Shown: piece by piece, positions 26,534 through 36,000 of the stretch
How the letters are laid out: every line of letters starts with the position of its first letter
Position numbering within the stretch: the stretch's first letter is position 1
Assembly (NCBI GenBank): GCA_910575775.1
Contig: CAJTEY010000021.1
Coordinates: 1-64,000, forward strand
Direction of reading: 5' to 3'
DNA: 64,000 bases
Source of the DNA: Lachnospiraceae bacterium
Lineage (GTDB): Bacteria; Bacillota; Clostridia; Lachnospirales; Lachnospiraceae
Translations under genes and position numbers: made by a program
The notes under the pieces: generated by a model
Told to the model about the DNA's origin: nothing
The model's input: only the letters and a program-made list of their open reading frames with translations
Databases searched by the model: none

Positions 26534-26555
26534 TGAACATTCAAACATATATTCA
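26534..26555. promoter_or_regulatory. Candidate ArsR/SmtB-type operator
   Basis: TGAACATTCAAACATATATTCA is an imperfect dyad with TGAA..TTCA half-sites, overlapping a TTGACA-like hexamer (26562-26567, minus strand) about 70 bp before the metal ATPase gene. AT-rich TGAA/TTCA dyads are used by CzrA/CadC-type metal sensors. No such regulator is encoded in the window. Confidence 0.35.
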
Positions 26556-26596
26556 TTTGTTTGTCAATATAGTTCTTGTCTCTTTTTTATTTTTTA

Positions 26597-26687
26597 CGCG
26601 ATAGGCAGAGTCATAAGCCTTCCGATGTCTGCTTCCATGCAAGCATGGCGCAGCCTTCGGCTGGCTTCTGACTCTGCTTATTCGCGC
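26597..26687 (-). ncRNA. Second structured RNA module
   Basis: On the minus strand, CGCGA / TCGCG and GCAGAGTCA / TGACTCTGC close a multi-branched fold that contains AGCCGAAGGCT and CCATGCTTGCATGG hairpins. It follows the T-run that ends the first module. It may be the 3' half of a roughly 200-nt RNA or part of the leader of the metal ATPase gene. Confidence 0.45.
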
Positions 26688-26793
26688 AAAAAAAGGACAA
26701 CATCAGCCGCCAAGTGTTCTCCGGGATATTTTGTGTGTGAACCGAGACACTGGCGATACGTCGCCGCACTCCTCCCAGAACTGATGTTGTCCT
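26688..26793 (-). ncRNA. Promoter-driven structured RNA between metal exporters
   Basis: The predicted transcript begins at a 12-bp stem GGACAACATCAG / CTGATGTTGTCC (26781-26792 with 26695-26706), followed by seven T. Inside are GGCGA / TCGCC and a bulged CGCCAGTGT / ACACTTGGCG helix, and TTCTGGGA can pair alternatively with TCCC..AGAA. It therefore looks like a compact RNA that ends in its own terminator, or a riboswitch-like leader for the metal ATPase. It does not fit the NiCo, Mn (yybP) or 6S consensus that I can recall. Confidence 0.5.
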
Positions 26794-26799
26794 TGTAAA

Positions 26800-26828
26800 A
26801 TTATATGCCATTTTTTTCGTTTGCACAA
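26800..26828 (-). promoter_or_regulatory. Promoter of structured RNA
   Basis: TTGTGC, a 17-bp spacer and a perfect TATAAT on the minus strand, placing the transcription start at the first bases of the 12-bp closing stem. It lies just after the CDF exporter gene. Confidence 0.65.
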
Positions 26829-26854
26829 GTTTCCATTCAATATTTAGGTTATCT

Positions 26855-27748
26855 TCAGCGCTGTACTTCCCCCGGATTCACATGCACCATAATATGCTTC
26901 ACCTTGGGGAAATTTTTCTCAATGGAATCATGCACCTGCTCCGCCGTCTCATGAGCCTTTCGCAGCGTCTCCCCGCCATCCGCGCTGATCTCGATATCCA
27001 CATAGATTTTGTTGCCGAAAACCCTTGTATGCAGAAGGTCTACGCCGAGCACGCCTTCCTGCGCTGCGGCACATTCCCGGAGTGCGGTTTCCGTCTCCTC
27101 ATCGCACGCCTTGTCTACCATCTTATCCACCGCATCCATAAAAATCTCGTAGGACGCCTTGCCGATAAAGAAGCAGATCGCCAGACTGGCAATCGGATCC
27201 AGAATCGGGAACCCCATTCTCGCCCCGGCGATACCGATAAGCGCGCCAACGGACGAAAGCGCGTCAGAACGGTGGTGCCATGCATCCGCCATAAGCGCGC
27301 CGGAATCGATCCGCCTGGCCTGTACTTTCGTGTACTGGTACATCGCCTCCTTCACGACAATGGACACAACAGCCGCCACCAGCGCAAGCACGCCGGGCGC
27401 CTCCAGAGATGCAATATCGCCGTCTGCCATCTTTTTGACCGCAGAATACCCGATTCCCAGCCCCGTTGCCGCCAGAATGGTGGCCAGTACAATGGCCGCC
27501 ACGCACTCCAGCCGCTCATGTCCGTAAGGATGGTTTCTGTCCGAATCCTTTCTTGAAATGCGGATGCCGATGATAACCACCACAGTGCTGAACACATCCG
27601 AAGCCGAGTGAACCGCATCGGAGATCATCGCCCCCGAATGGGCAAGCACACCCGCCAGCAGCTTAAAAGCCGTCAGAACAGCGTTTGCGATAATGCTTAC
27701 AGTGGACACGCGCATCGCGACCCGCTCAAATTCCTCTTCCTTTTTCAA
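26855..27748 (-). CDS. Cation diffusion facilitator metal exporter
   Basis: I place the start at a TTG codon (LKKEEEFERVAMRVS) preceded by AAGGTG. Six membrane helices span residues 15-215. The metal site motifs are SDAVHSASD on the second helix and HHRSD on the fifth, and the C-terminal cytoplasmic domain (about 220-297) has HTRVFG and IMVHVNPGE. CDF proteins exchange Zn2+, Fe2+, Mn2+ or Cd2+ for protons. It is co-directional with the P1B ATPase; a structured RNA with its own promoter separates them. Confidence 0.92.
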   Translation of the reverse strand: MKKEEEFERVAMRVSTVSIIANAVLTAFKLLAGVLAHSGAMISDAVHSASDVFSTVVVIIGIRISRKDSDRNHPYGHERLECVAAIVLATILAATGLGIGYSAVKKMADGDIASLEAPGVLALVAAVVSIVVKEAMYQYTKVQARRIDSGALMADAWHHRSDALSSVGALIGIAGARMGFPILDPIASLAICFFIGKASYEIFMDAVDKMVDKACDEETETALRECAAAQEGVLGVDLLHTRVFGNKIYVDIEISADGGETLRKAHETAEQVHDSIEKNFPKVKHIMVHVNPGEVQR

Positions 27749-27972
27749 TCGCCACACCTTACTTTCTGAAAATATGTTTCCTTCTAATCTAACACATCCG
27801 CTTACTTCACGCAAGTTTTGTTTATTGTTTTTTCACAAATTAAATATCGGCAGTTCGTCTGAACTAACCGTAACAGCACCCCTCTCTGCCGCCAATATAG
27901 GAGTAAGCCTGATGCTCCGCTTTCAAGGACAAAATTAAAATGTATAAAATTATGCTGGTTTAGAAACGGAAA

Positions 27973-28003
27973 CGGGAGAATGCCGTTTTCAGACATTCTC
28001 CCG
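27973..28003 (-). terminator. purB terminator, GGGAGAATG hairpin
   Basis: CGGGAGAATG pairs with CATTCTCCCG, 13 bp after the purB stop. On the minus strand it is followed by TTTCC. Closely related GGAGAATGC stems occur at 32960-32987 and 50256-50275. Confidence 0.55.
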
Positions 28004-28015
28004 CATGAGAACGAT

Positions 28016-29467
28016 TTATACTGTAATTTCCGCCGTCATTCCCAGAAGTTCCTTATTCTCCTCCAGAATCGGATTCACAATCTCTTTTAAGAACTTTTCC
28101 ACCTGCAGGGGCGCACGGCCCACATAATTAGAAGGCTCCATCGTCCTTTGCAGATCTTCCTGGCTCATGTTGAAAGCGGGGTCGGCTGCAATCAGCTCCA
28201 GGAGATTGTTCTCCTTTCCTTCCTTCTTCACATTGGCTCCGGCAATCATGGAAAGCTCTCTGATCTTCTCGTGCAGTTCCTGTCTGTCGCCCCCGGCTTT
28301 GACAGCGTCCATCATAATATTCTCCGTCGCCATGAAGGGCAGCTCGCTCATCAGGCGTTTTGTGATCACCTTATCGTACACTACAAGACCATCCACCACG
28401 TTCAGGCACAGATCCAGAATGCCGTCCACCGCCAGAAATGCCTCGGGGACAGACAGCCGCTTATTCGCCGAATCGTCCAGCGTCCGCTCAAACCACTGGA
28501 CCGCCGAGGTGATCGCCGGATTCAAGGCATCCACCATCACAAACCGGGCAAGAGATGCGATGCGCTCGCTGCGCATGGGATTTCTCTTGTAAGCCATTGC
28601 CGAGGAGCCGATCTGGCTCTTCTCGAAAGGCTCCTCCACTTCCTTCAAGTGCTGAAGCAGCCGGATGTCGTTTGACATCTTGTGGGCGGAAGCCGCGATG
28701 CCCGCCAGTACGTTGCATACTCTGGTATCCACTTTGCGGGAGTAAGTCTGCCCGGACACGGGATAGCATTTTTTAAATCCCATCTTCTGTGCAATCATGG
28801 GATCGATTTTATCAATAGTCTCCTGATCACCCTCAAAAAGCTCCTGGAAGGACGCCTGTGTACCCGTGGTGCCCTTTGAGCCCAAAAGTTTAAGGCTCTC
28901 CAGCACATAATCCAGATCCTCCAGATCGAGACAGAACTCCTGTGCCCAGAGGGTCGCCCGTTTTCCGACTGTGGTGGGCTGTGCCGGCTGGAAATGGGTA
29001 AACGCCAGGGTCGGAAGCGACTTATACTCTTCCGCAAATCCGGCAAGCTCCGCGATCACGTTCACCAGCTTTTTCTTCACCAGACGAAGCGCCTCGCGCA
29101 TCACGATCATATCCGTATTGTCCCCCACATAGCAGGAGGTTGCTCCGAGATGGATAATGCCCGCTGCCTTGGGGCACTGTTGTCCGTAAGCGTAGACATG
29201 GCTCATCACATCGTGGCGCACTTCCTTCTCTCTGGCCTTCGCCACGTCATAATTGATATCCTCCGCGTGGCTCTTAAGCTCGTCGATCTGTTCTTTCGTG
29301 ATAACGGGTCTGCCGTTCTGGGAAAGCCCCAGCTCCATCTCCGTCTCCGCCAGCGCGATCCAAAGCCGCCGCCAGGTTCTGAATTTCATATCGGGAGAAA
29401 AAATATACTGCATTTCCTTACTTGCATACCGCTCCGACAGCGGGCTCACATACCTATCCGTACTCAT
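28016..29467 (-). CDS. purB: Adenylosuccinate lyase
   Basis: PurB cleaves adenylosuccinate to AMP and also SAICAR to AICAR. The start MSTDRYVSPLSERYAS follows AAGGAGG. The fumarase/aspartase superfamily signature SSAMAYKRNPMRSERI is at about residue 285, and HLGATSCYVGDN and THFQPAQPTTVGKRA hold the other active-site residues. The length of about 483 residues is normal for the long clostridial form. It closes a run of co-directional genes that begins with the DUF5717 protein. Confidence 0.96.
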   Translation of the reverse strand: MSTDRYVSPLSERYASKEMQYIFSPDMKFRTWRRLWIALAETEMELGLSQNGRPVITKEQIDELKSHAEDINYDVAKAREKEVRHDVMSHVYAYGQQCPKAAGIIHLGATSCYVGDNTDMIVMREALRLVKKKLVNVIAELAGFAEEYKSLPTLAFTHFQPAQPTTVGKRATLWAQEFCLDLEDLDYVLESLKLLGSKGTTGTQASFQELFEGDQETIDKIDPMIAQKMGFKKCYPVSGQTYSRKVDTRVCNVLAGIAASAHKMSNDIRLLQHLKEVEEPFEKSQIGSSAMAYKRNPMRSERIASLARFVMVDALNPAITSAVQWFERTLDDSANKRLSVPEAFLAVDGILDLCLNVVDGLVVYDKVITKRLMSELPFMATENIMMDAVKAGGDRQELHEKIRELSMIAGANVKKEGKENNLLELIAADPAFNMSQEDLQRTMEPSNYVGRAPLQVEKFLKEIVNPILEENKELLGMTAEITV

Positions 29468-29556
29468 CCTTCTCTTCCTCCTTAATCGTCTGCCATTGCT
29501 CAAATACTTACAAAACACCTCTTAGATACACAGGGCTCTCAACCGCCTGTTTATGT

Positions 29557-30738
29557 CTAGGAGCTGAACTTCTGTTCGTACTCTTCCACCGTTTTCATAA
29601 TCTCTTTCGCGTATTTCGGATACCGCTCCACCAGAGCCTTGATATCCCTCTGGGAAGTACCAGCCACCACATCCCTGTTATAATCCATACGCCGCCTTAA
29701 GGACTGTCTGCGGATAATCAGGTTGTGACGGATCTCCACCATCTCCTTGGCGTCCAGAATGGCCTCTGTCTGGTGCAGCCAGATGGCCGGATCCTTTATC
29801 TGATAACATTTCAAGGTCTGCAGAAGCTCCTGCTCGCTGTAATCCAGATCCAGCTCGGCCCTGCGGAACTTCTCCCGCTCCTCCTTCTCGACCTTGTAGT
29901 TCTCCCATGTTTCCGTCAGCTCCTTGGCGCTGTTCACGCCGTACTTCATATATAAATACTCGAGCAGATTGGTATTATTCACATAGCGGATTTTCACCTT
30001 ATTCTGCAGCAGGATAATTTTATTAATCCCGGTCTCGACTCTTCTGAGTTCCTTTCTGGCATCCATATGCTTCACATAGATCAGCGTAATCGCCACCGCC
30101 GCAACGCCGGCCGTGAGCAGATACCCGAGCTCCGTGTCCATTTCCAGAAAGAACTGTAAAAACAGAAGCAGCATCGCGCACAGACCCAGAGCGGTCACAC
30201 AGATTATCGCCATGCCTTTTGTGTCGGAAATCAGCCGCATGACCTCGTTCTTGCGGTAGAGGTAGGCGTGTTTCTCTCCCTCCAGGCGGCTTAAGTCCTT
30301 GCGGATCAGATCCTGGTAACTCTCCGCCTCGGTGATCTTTGTGAAAGCCTCCTCCATCTGGTCTTCCATGCGCTCCACCATGCGATACTTCTCGTCCGTG
30401 ATCCGATGGGGCCGTCCAATAAAGTCCGTCTTCCTATCCTGCAGAAGGGACACCCGCTTTGCGCACTCTTTGAGCTGTTCGCTCTCCTCCGGCGGAAGGG
30501 CCTCGATTTCCTCCATGTCTTTTAAGTAGGAAGTGACCATGTTGTACTCGAAGTTCAGATTTTCCAGCTCTTTCGTGGCATCCGCCATCTTCTCCAGGCA
30601 GTTCTTTACATAGTCATTTCTCTGTTCCCTATTGTCAAAGTCTATTTCCCGCGAGGACTCCTCCTCTTCCCATTCTTCCTCATCGTACTCGTCATAGTCC
30701 CTGCGGAATCTGTCAAGCAGTCTTTTAATAAAGCCCAT
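29557..30738 (-). CDS. Coiled-coil membrane protein of DUF5716/5717 cluster
   Basis: A 393-residue protein with a very acidic start (DYDEYDEEEWEEEESS), a long coiled coil (about 35-165), two adjacent membrane helices (about 175-195 and 203-222), then more coiled coil to the C-terminus. I recognise no named family. It begins 18 bp after the preceding gene and has GGAGG before the ATG. Its association with the DUF5716 and DUF5717 genes suggests a membrane-bound assembly, but the function is unknown. Confidence 0.75.
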   Translation of the reverse strand: MGFIKRLLDRFRRDYDEYDEEEWEEEESSREIDFDNREQRNDYVKNCLEKMADATKELENLNFEYNMVTSYLKDMEEIEALPPEESEQLKECAKRVSLLQDRKTDFIGRPHRITDEKYRMVERMEDQMEEAFTKITEAESYQDLIRKDLSRLEGEKHAYLYRKNEVMRLISDTKGMAIICVTALGLCAMLLLFLQFFLEMDTELGYLLTAGVAAVAITLIYVKHMDARKELRRVETGINKIILLQNKVKIRYVNNTNLLEYLYMKYGVNSAKELTETWENYKVEKEEREKFRRAELDLDYSEQELLQTLKCYQIKDPAIWLHQTEAILDAKEMVEIRHNLIIRRQSLRRRMDYNRDVVAGTSQRDIKALVERYPKYAKEIMKTVEEYEQKFSS

Positions 30739-30756
30739 TTTTCTCCTCCACGTCCT

Positions 30757-31605
30757 CTATCTCATGCTCCGGCGGTACCTCTCCTTCAGCCCCGCCGTCA
30801 GTTTCCCGAGCTCCTCATAATAAGGTGTAGAGCTTCCGAGCGCGCCTGCGCCCTCCTCCTTCATGACCTGATAGGTGACAAGCATCCTGTTCTCATCCGT
30901 TCCCTCAAAGGAACCTTCCGCCCGCTTCACCATCCGCTCCACCTCCAAAGACAGGTCATGGAACTCAGGATGTGCCGCAATATAATCAATATATGCGTTC
31001 TCCTGCTGCCCCATACGCAGCGCCGCCAGATACATCTTAAGCCCTTCCCGCTTTCCGTCCGTCATATAAGACTTCATAAACCAGTCGGCCGCCTGCGCGT
31101 AGAAAAACATACCTGCACAGGCAGTTCCCATATTGTGATAGAGTCTCGCCAGAAGGAGTTTTTCATTCGGCGGCACCTCTCCGGCCAGACACTGGTACTG
31201 CTGCAAAGCGGCCAGATACCGCTTTTCTCCCAGCAGGTAATCCGCCTTCGCCTTCTGCCTCTCATAGGGGCTCAGCCCGTCGTTGCCCCTCACGATCTGC
31301 ACCGTCCTCTCGATCACATCTGCGGGATACAGATTCACATACTCCAAAACAGCACCCACAAAGGCTGCCGTGGAGCCCCGCCTGTTCAACAGCGCATCCA
31401 GCGTATGCGCCAGATCGCTCAGACTGCACTCCTCCTCCAGCCATCGGATCATGCCCTTTTGCACAATCTCCGCGTCCAGAAGCTCCGCCCTGTCCACGAA
31501 AAGAAAGCACAGCTCCTCCACCGAATATAGGTTTACATAAAACCTTTCCATATAATAGGGGTTCTCAGCCCGCCTGCCTGTCCCCAGGATCATCTGACTG
31601 CTCAT
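30757..31605 (-). CDS. TPR-like helical protein of DUF5716/5717 cluster
   Basis: A 282-residue all-helical soluble protein. Helix pairs with small and aromatic residues at TPR spacing are visible between residues 115 and 195 (ADYLLGEKRYLAALQQYQCL; YHNMGTACAGMFFYAQAADW). It has no signal peptide or catalytic motif. It sits 22 bp after the DUF5716 gene and 18 bp before the coiled-coil membrane protein gene, so all are probably cotranscribed. Unknown function; a scaffolding role is an inference. Confidence 0.7.
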   Translation of the reverse strand: MSSQMILGTGRRAENPYYMERFYVNLYSVEELCFLFVDRAELLDAEIVQKGMIRWLEEECSLSDLAHTLDALLNRRGSTAAFVGAVLEYVNLYPADVIERTVQIVRGNDGLSPYERQKAKADYLLGEKRYLAALQQYQCLAGEVPPNEKLLLARLYHNMGTACAGMFFYAQAADWFMKSYMTDGKREGLKMYLAALRMGQQENAYIDYIAAHPEFHDLSLEVERMVKRAEGSFEGTDENRMLVTYQVMKEEGAGALGSSTPYYEELGKLTAGLKERYRRSMR

Positions 31606-31627
31606 TTTCTCTTTCGTCCCTCATCAT

Positions 31628-32941
31628 CTATGAAATCTGAAACGATTCCTCCCACTTCTGTCCCCCGGCCGGGAAAAATTCACCAAACCCCAGATCCGTC
31701 ACTGTGACCTGCACCGTATCGGCAGAAGCCATCGCCGCATCCAGCCTATATCTCGTAAAAGGCGCACCTGTCTCTCTTGCCCCCGACAGGGGAATCGTCC
31801 GCGTCTGCGCATTTTTCCCGTTGAGCGGCGTGACCACGAAGGAAACTTCCTTCTCCTTCCCGAGAAGAATCTCGCAGGACTTGTGCAGCTCATACCAGTT
31901 CTCCCCGGCATCCAGCAGTGCATAGTAGGATTCTTTTCCCTGCCGCAGTACCCGCATGCCGATATTGGCCTTCAGCTTATCCTCCCCGAGAAAAATATGG
32001 GTCTTTCCCGCCTCGCAGGGATCGAATTTCTCCATCAGACTGTAGACCGCTCCCCTGCTGTACAGATTGTTTCCCTGAAACACGCGCCTGTTCCGGCAGA
32101 GAAACTGCAACGATTTTTTATGCCACTCTTCCCTGAAGCCATCCCCCAGAAGATAGGCAGAGGAGATGATCCTCCCCTCGCATAGTTTCTCCAGAATCCC
32201 CAGAAACCGCTCATCCGCCAGCCGGAACGCATCCTCCTTGACGGCATCCTCCTCATTTTCCTCTGGAACCACAAGCGTCTCGTAAACCGCCTCCTCAATG
32301 AGGGCGACAATGGGCGTGGTCCTCTTGTTGCACTCCATGCGGTAAGTTTTCAGACATTTCCCGTCATGCTCGCAGACTGCCGTCTGATACGCCCACAGCT
32401 CCGAAGGCTGGTACAACATGAAAGAATAAAGGCTCTCCGTATGACTCTGGAAATAAATGTGCTCCGTCTTTACCTGCAGATTGGCCGCCACCTGCAAAAG
32501 AATCTCCACCATACGGTCATCCATCTTGTCCACCGTAAACAGGATAGCTCCAATATGCTCCACCGGGACAATAAAACTCATTAGTCCCAGACTTTTTCTG
32601 ATAAACAAAGTCAGAAGCGCCACCGGGTCATAGCTTTCCCCGTCCAGTCCGATCTCCGCTCCCTTTCTGGCAAGGCTCAGAAGATCCTCCACCGGGCACA
32701 TCTCTTCCTCCCCGGCGCTCTTGACCGCCTCCTTGCCGTAAACCCACTGGTTCGTCCCTTTCCGTTTACATAACATAAAAGGAATGTTGTACTGCTTCGT
32801 TCCCACCACGGGCGCAACCGTCTCCACGTCCCCCTCGCCAAAAAGGCAATAGCTGATCTGGGCATACCTCTCCCCCAGATCATACCCGACAAATACGTCT
32901 CCCTTATGCGGTTTGCCGTCCTCCTTTGTTCCCAGAAACAT
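31628..32941 (-). CDS. DUF5716 family protein, actin/Hsp70-like start
   Basis: A 437-residue protein. The N-terminus VFVGYDLGERYAQISYCLFG looks like the phosphate-1 strand of the actin/Hsp70 ATPase fold, and SAYLLGDGFREEWHKKSLQFL (about residue 265) resembles the later nucleotide-binding turn. A C-terminal beta-rich segment runs from about residue 330. DUF5716 is known from Lachnospiraceae next to DUF5717. No membrane segment is seen. Two tandem hairpins precede the gene, which may decouple it from the large DUF5717 gene upstream. Confidence 0.75.
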   Translation of the reverse strand: MFLGTKEDGKPHKGDVFVGYDLGERYAQISYCLFGEGDVETVAPVVGTKQYNIPFMLCKRKGTNQWVYGKEAVKSAGEEEMCPVEDLLSLARKGAEIGLDGESYDPVALLTLFIRKSLGLMSFIVPVEHIGAILFTVDKMDDRMVEILLQVAANLQVKTEHIYFQSHTESLYSFMLYQPSELWAYQTAVCEHDGKCLKTYRMECNKRTTPIVALIEEAVYETLVVPEENEEDAVKEDAFRLADERFLGILEKLCEGRIISSAYLLGDGFREEWHKKSLQFLCRNRRVFQGNNLYSRGAVYSLMEKFDPCEAGKTHIFLGEDKLKANIGMRVLRQGKESYYALLDAGENWYELHKSCEILLGKEKEVSFVVTPLNGKNAQTRTIPLSGARETGAPFTRYRLDAAMASADTVQVTVTDLGFGEFFPAGGQKWEESFQIS

Positions 32942-32959
32942 ACTACTCTCCTAACCTTC

Positions 32960-33055
32960 GGAGAATGCCTGTTCTATGGCATTCTCCCGCGCAAGATTTA
33001 GTACTTCCTGGTGTCCCGTCCAATGGCGGGACATCTTTGGAAGTACTTCTTGCGC
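32960..33055 (-). repeat. Tandem hairpins between DUF5717 and DUF5716 genes
   Basis: The first minus-strand hairpin (33055-32989) is long: GCGCAAG, AGTACTTCC and GTCCCG pair with CGGGAC, GGAAGTACT and CTTGCGC around a short loop. The second is GGAGAATGCC / GGCATTCTCC (32987-32960). Neither has a T-run, so they look more like processing or stability structures, or repeats, than terminators. Confidence 0.6.
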
Positions 33056-33057
33056 TG

Positions 33058-36000
33058 TTAACGTACGGTGAAGATCTGCTCCACCATATGATCCTGCCTG
33101 AAATACGCAGACAGCAGATCGTTCACCGTATCATAATCATGCAGGGTCTTTCCGATCATCATATCATTTAATATGTTGAATCTGCCTTCAGAGATATCCT
33201 CCCCGGCTTCGCCCTTCTGGATCACATCACTCAACACAAGCTGCTCTCCGGCCTCTGTTTCCTCCGTGATATAATATCGGAGCTGCTCCCCGAAAAACAG
33301 AATAAAGTCGCTCACGCAGATGCCGCCGAACATATCCCGCATCTCCTCATGGGTATACTCCTGCCCGTCCGCTCCTTCCTCCTGGATCAGATAATGGATC
33401 ATCACCCGCCTGCCGGAGGATGACCTGTACTCCACCATCGTCTTATCCAGATAGGCGTTCAGCTGCGGCACACAGCCAAAGTACTTCCGATAAAAAGGCA
33501 TCACAATCCCCTGTGCCAGAAGCGACTCAAGGAAAATGCCGCAAAGCTTCTGCACGCCCTCGTCCCTCTCCCGGTCCGCATAATAGCGGAGACAGGCAAT
33601 CCGGCAGACAAGCGGAAACGGCGCCTCCTCCTGATATAACTGCCGCACACTCTCAAACACATAGGCGTCCGTGTCCTCATCCTTCACCACATAATCATAA
33701 CAGCAGGCCGCTGCAAAAGCCGCCCTGATCCGCTCGCTTCCACCGCTCTTCGCGTAGGATCGGAAAATATCCAGCCACTCCTCCACCCGGACGCCCGTAT
33801 AAAGCATCTGCGCAAGCATCCGCTCACACAGTTTGAAGGTATCCACGCCGAAGTCTTCCGCCAGTTTCCATAGATCACGCATCTGTCCGATGCTCCCGGA
33901 GAACCAGCGCACCAGATAATTGAGCACGTTGTCGTCGTATTTGCCTTTGCGCACCACATAGAGAAGCAGCCCCATGACAAAAGGATCGTCCTCCGTCTCC
34001 GTCAGATCCAGTATCCTGCTGCCAAGCTTTAACAGCGTCTTCGCATCCATATCATAAGGACCGAAGCATCTGACCCACTCGACAGCCTTCTCGTACATAC
34101 TGCGGTTTACGAGAAAACGAACGATCTTTCCTCTGTCCCGGCGGCTCACATCCCCCGGTTCCAGCGTGAGCAAGTACTCATCCAGCTCCCGCATTCTGTC
34201 CTTTTCATGGTAAAAGTCTATCACCATAGGATAAATTTTCTTCTTTTCTTCTTCCTCGATCCGTTCCGATGCGGTCAGCAGCACGAAAAGATCCGCGTTG
34301 TCCTCCTGCACCGTGAACGTATGCTGACGGGCATAGCAGGCATAAACCGCATAGCCCAGATGATTTCTCACAAAAGGCGCAATCATCTGCGCGAGCCTGG
34401 ACGGATGCATCAACGCCTCCACGGTATATTCCAGACCCACCGTAAAGAGATTTCCCCCGCCGTCTCCCAGGAGCACCCGGCAGTCATTGTCATAAACCGG
34501 CACGAAAGCCCGGCCGGCCGTCATGGGAAAACGTTTGATGTCAGTCCGGCAGGCATAGGCCAGCGCCACTTCCCTGGCATTCTCCGCGTCCGTCCTGACC
34601 TCCCGCATAAAGAGCAGGGCCACCAGGGAACGGGCGGTCTGCTCATCAATCATGGAAGGCGTCAGCAGATTCTCATAGAGATACGTCAGATCCCTGTTGA
34701 TTCTCCCCCTGCCGATCTGTTCCAGCACAAAACGCTCCATCGCCGCCATATAGTTTACATAAATATCAGACAGTTCCTCCCGGTGCCTGTGCACATAGGC
34801 GTAGAGATACGCTGTGACCTCATAGTGCAGATCGCTTCTGTAGGCGAAATACAACAGCACCATTTTGGGCAGTTCCCCGTCAAAATTCCGGGGAAGCGAC
34901 ATCATATAATATTCATAAAGTCTGGTGATGCGCAGATTCTCCTCCACGCCCGCGCGATACCACGGAAAGTAATCCTCCCCGCTTCGGTTTCCTTTGATCA
35001 GCAGGGTGCAGATCTCGTGCAGAACCTCCTTGTGGGGAATCAGCTCATAACAGCCTTTCAGAATGCCAAACAGCCTTTTGGAATACCCCCGTTTCTGCCC
35101 TGCCAGATACACCACCTGCAGCAGAATCTCCTCCTGCATCACCCCGCTCTTGACCGCATAGGTCAAAACTTCCTCCTCAAAAAGATCCAGTTTTCGAAGC
35201 ATGGCCGGATTCATACAGAGAATGTTCCACGCCTCAATATAGATCATCGGAGAAGTGCAGTGATGGATAAACAGTTCCTCCAAAAGCAGCCATCTGCGGG
35301 AAACGCTCTCCACATACTCCTCTGACAGATACAAAAGCAGCCATGCGATCCGCCAGTCTCCTCTTCTCCCTCTGTAAATCTGGGAAACTGCCTCCGCCAC
35401 CTCATCCACATAGGAATCCTCTTCGCTGATGAGCGTAGTCAGATAGAGATAGTAACACCAAAGCGCCGGATTCTCTTCCCGCTCCGCACTCACCCGCTCC
35501 CGCAGTTTCTCAATCTGCCATTTCGCCTCGTTGCCCCGCTCCTGGGACAGAAGCACCTGCCCCCGGAACAGTTTCACTGCCACGTCCTTATCGTCAAGCT
35601 GTTCCATACGTGTCAGGAGCTTGTCCGTCTCCGCAAGCCATGTGGCTGTCCCGATCTTCTTTAAACGGTGCGCCTGATAGTATGCCATCAACTGCACCGT
35701 GAGCTGTTTCTTTTCCCGCTTGGCTCCAAGCCTCCTGATCCCCGGCACGCGCCGCACCACGGTAACGGGAATCCGTATCGTCCCGTTCTCCCGCACGAGC
35801 ACAATCGCACCTAAGTTTATGCCGTCATGCAGCCTCTCCAAATCTATCTGATAATGGAGCCGGAAAATATGATCGGAAAAAGCTTCCTCCCCCGCCGACT
35901 CCTCCTGCAGCTTTAAAAAATCCCCTTCCGTCTGAAACCACATTCTTGTATAACCCCAGCCGTTTCGTTTTATGACAAGGGCAAAATGCGCGTCCCCGGA

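Noticed and set aside
26611..26826. Minus-strand frame of 71 codons covering the structured RNA between the metal exporters
   Set aside because: It runs through both hairpin modules and the promoter hexamers, has no ribosome site, and is best explained as a non-coding structured RNA.
34207..35325. Plus-strand open frame of 372 codons
   Set aside because: Antisense shadow of the DUF5717 gene, rich in His/Arg/Gln typical of reversed coding sequence.
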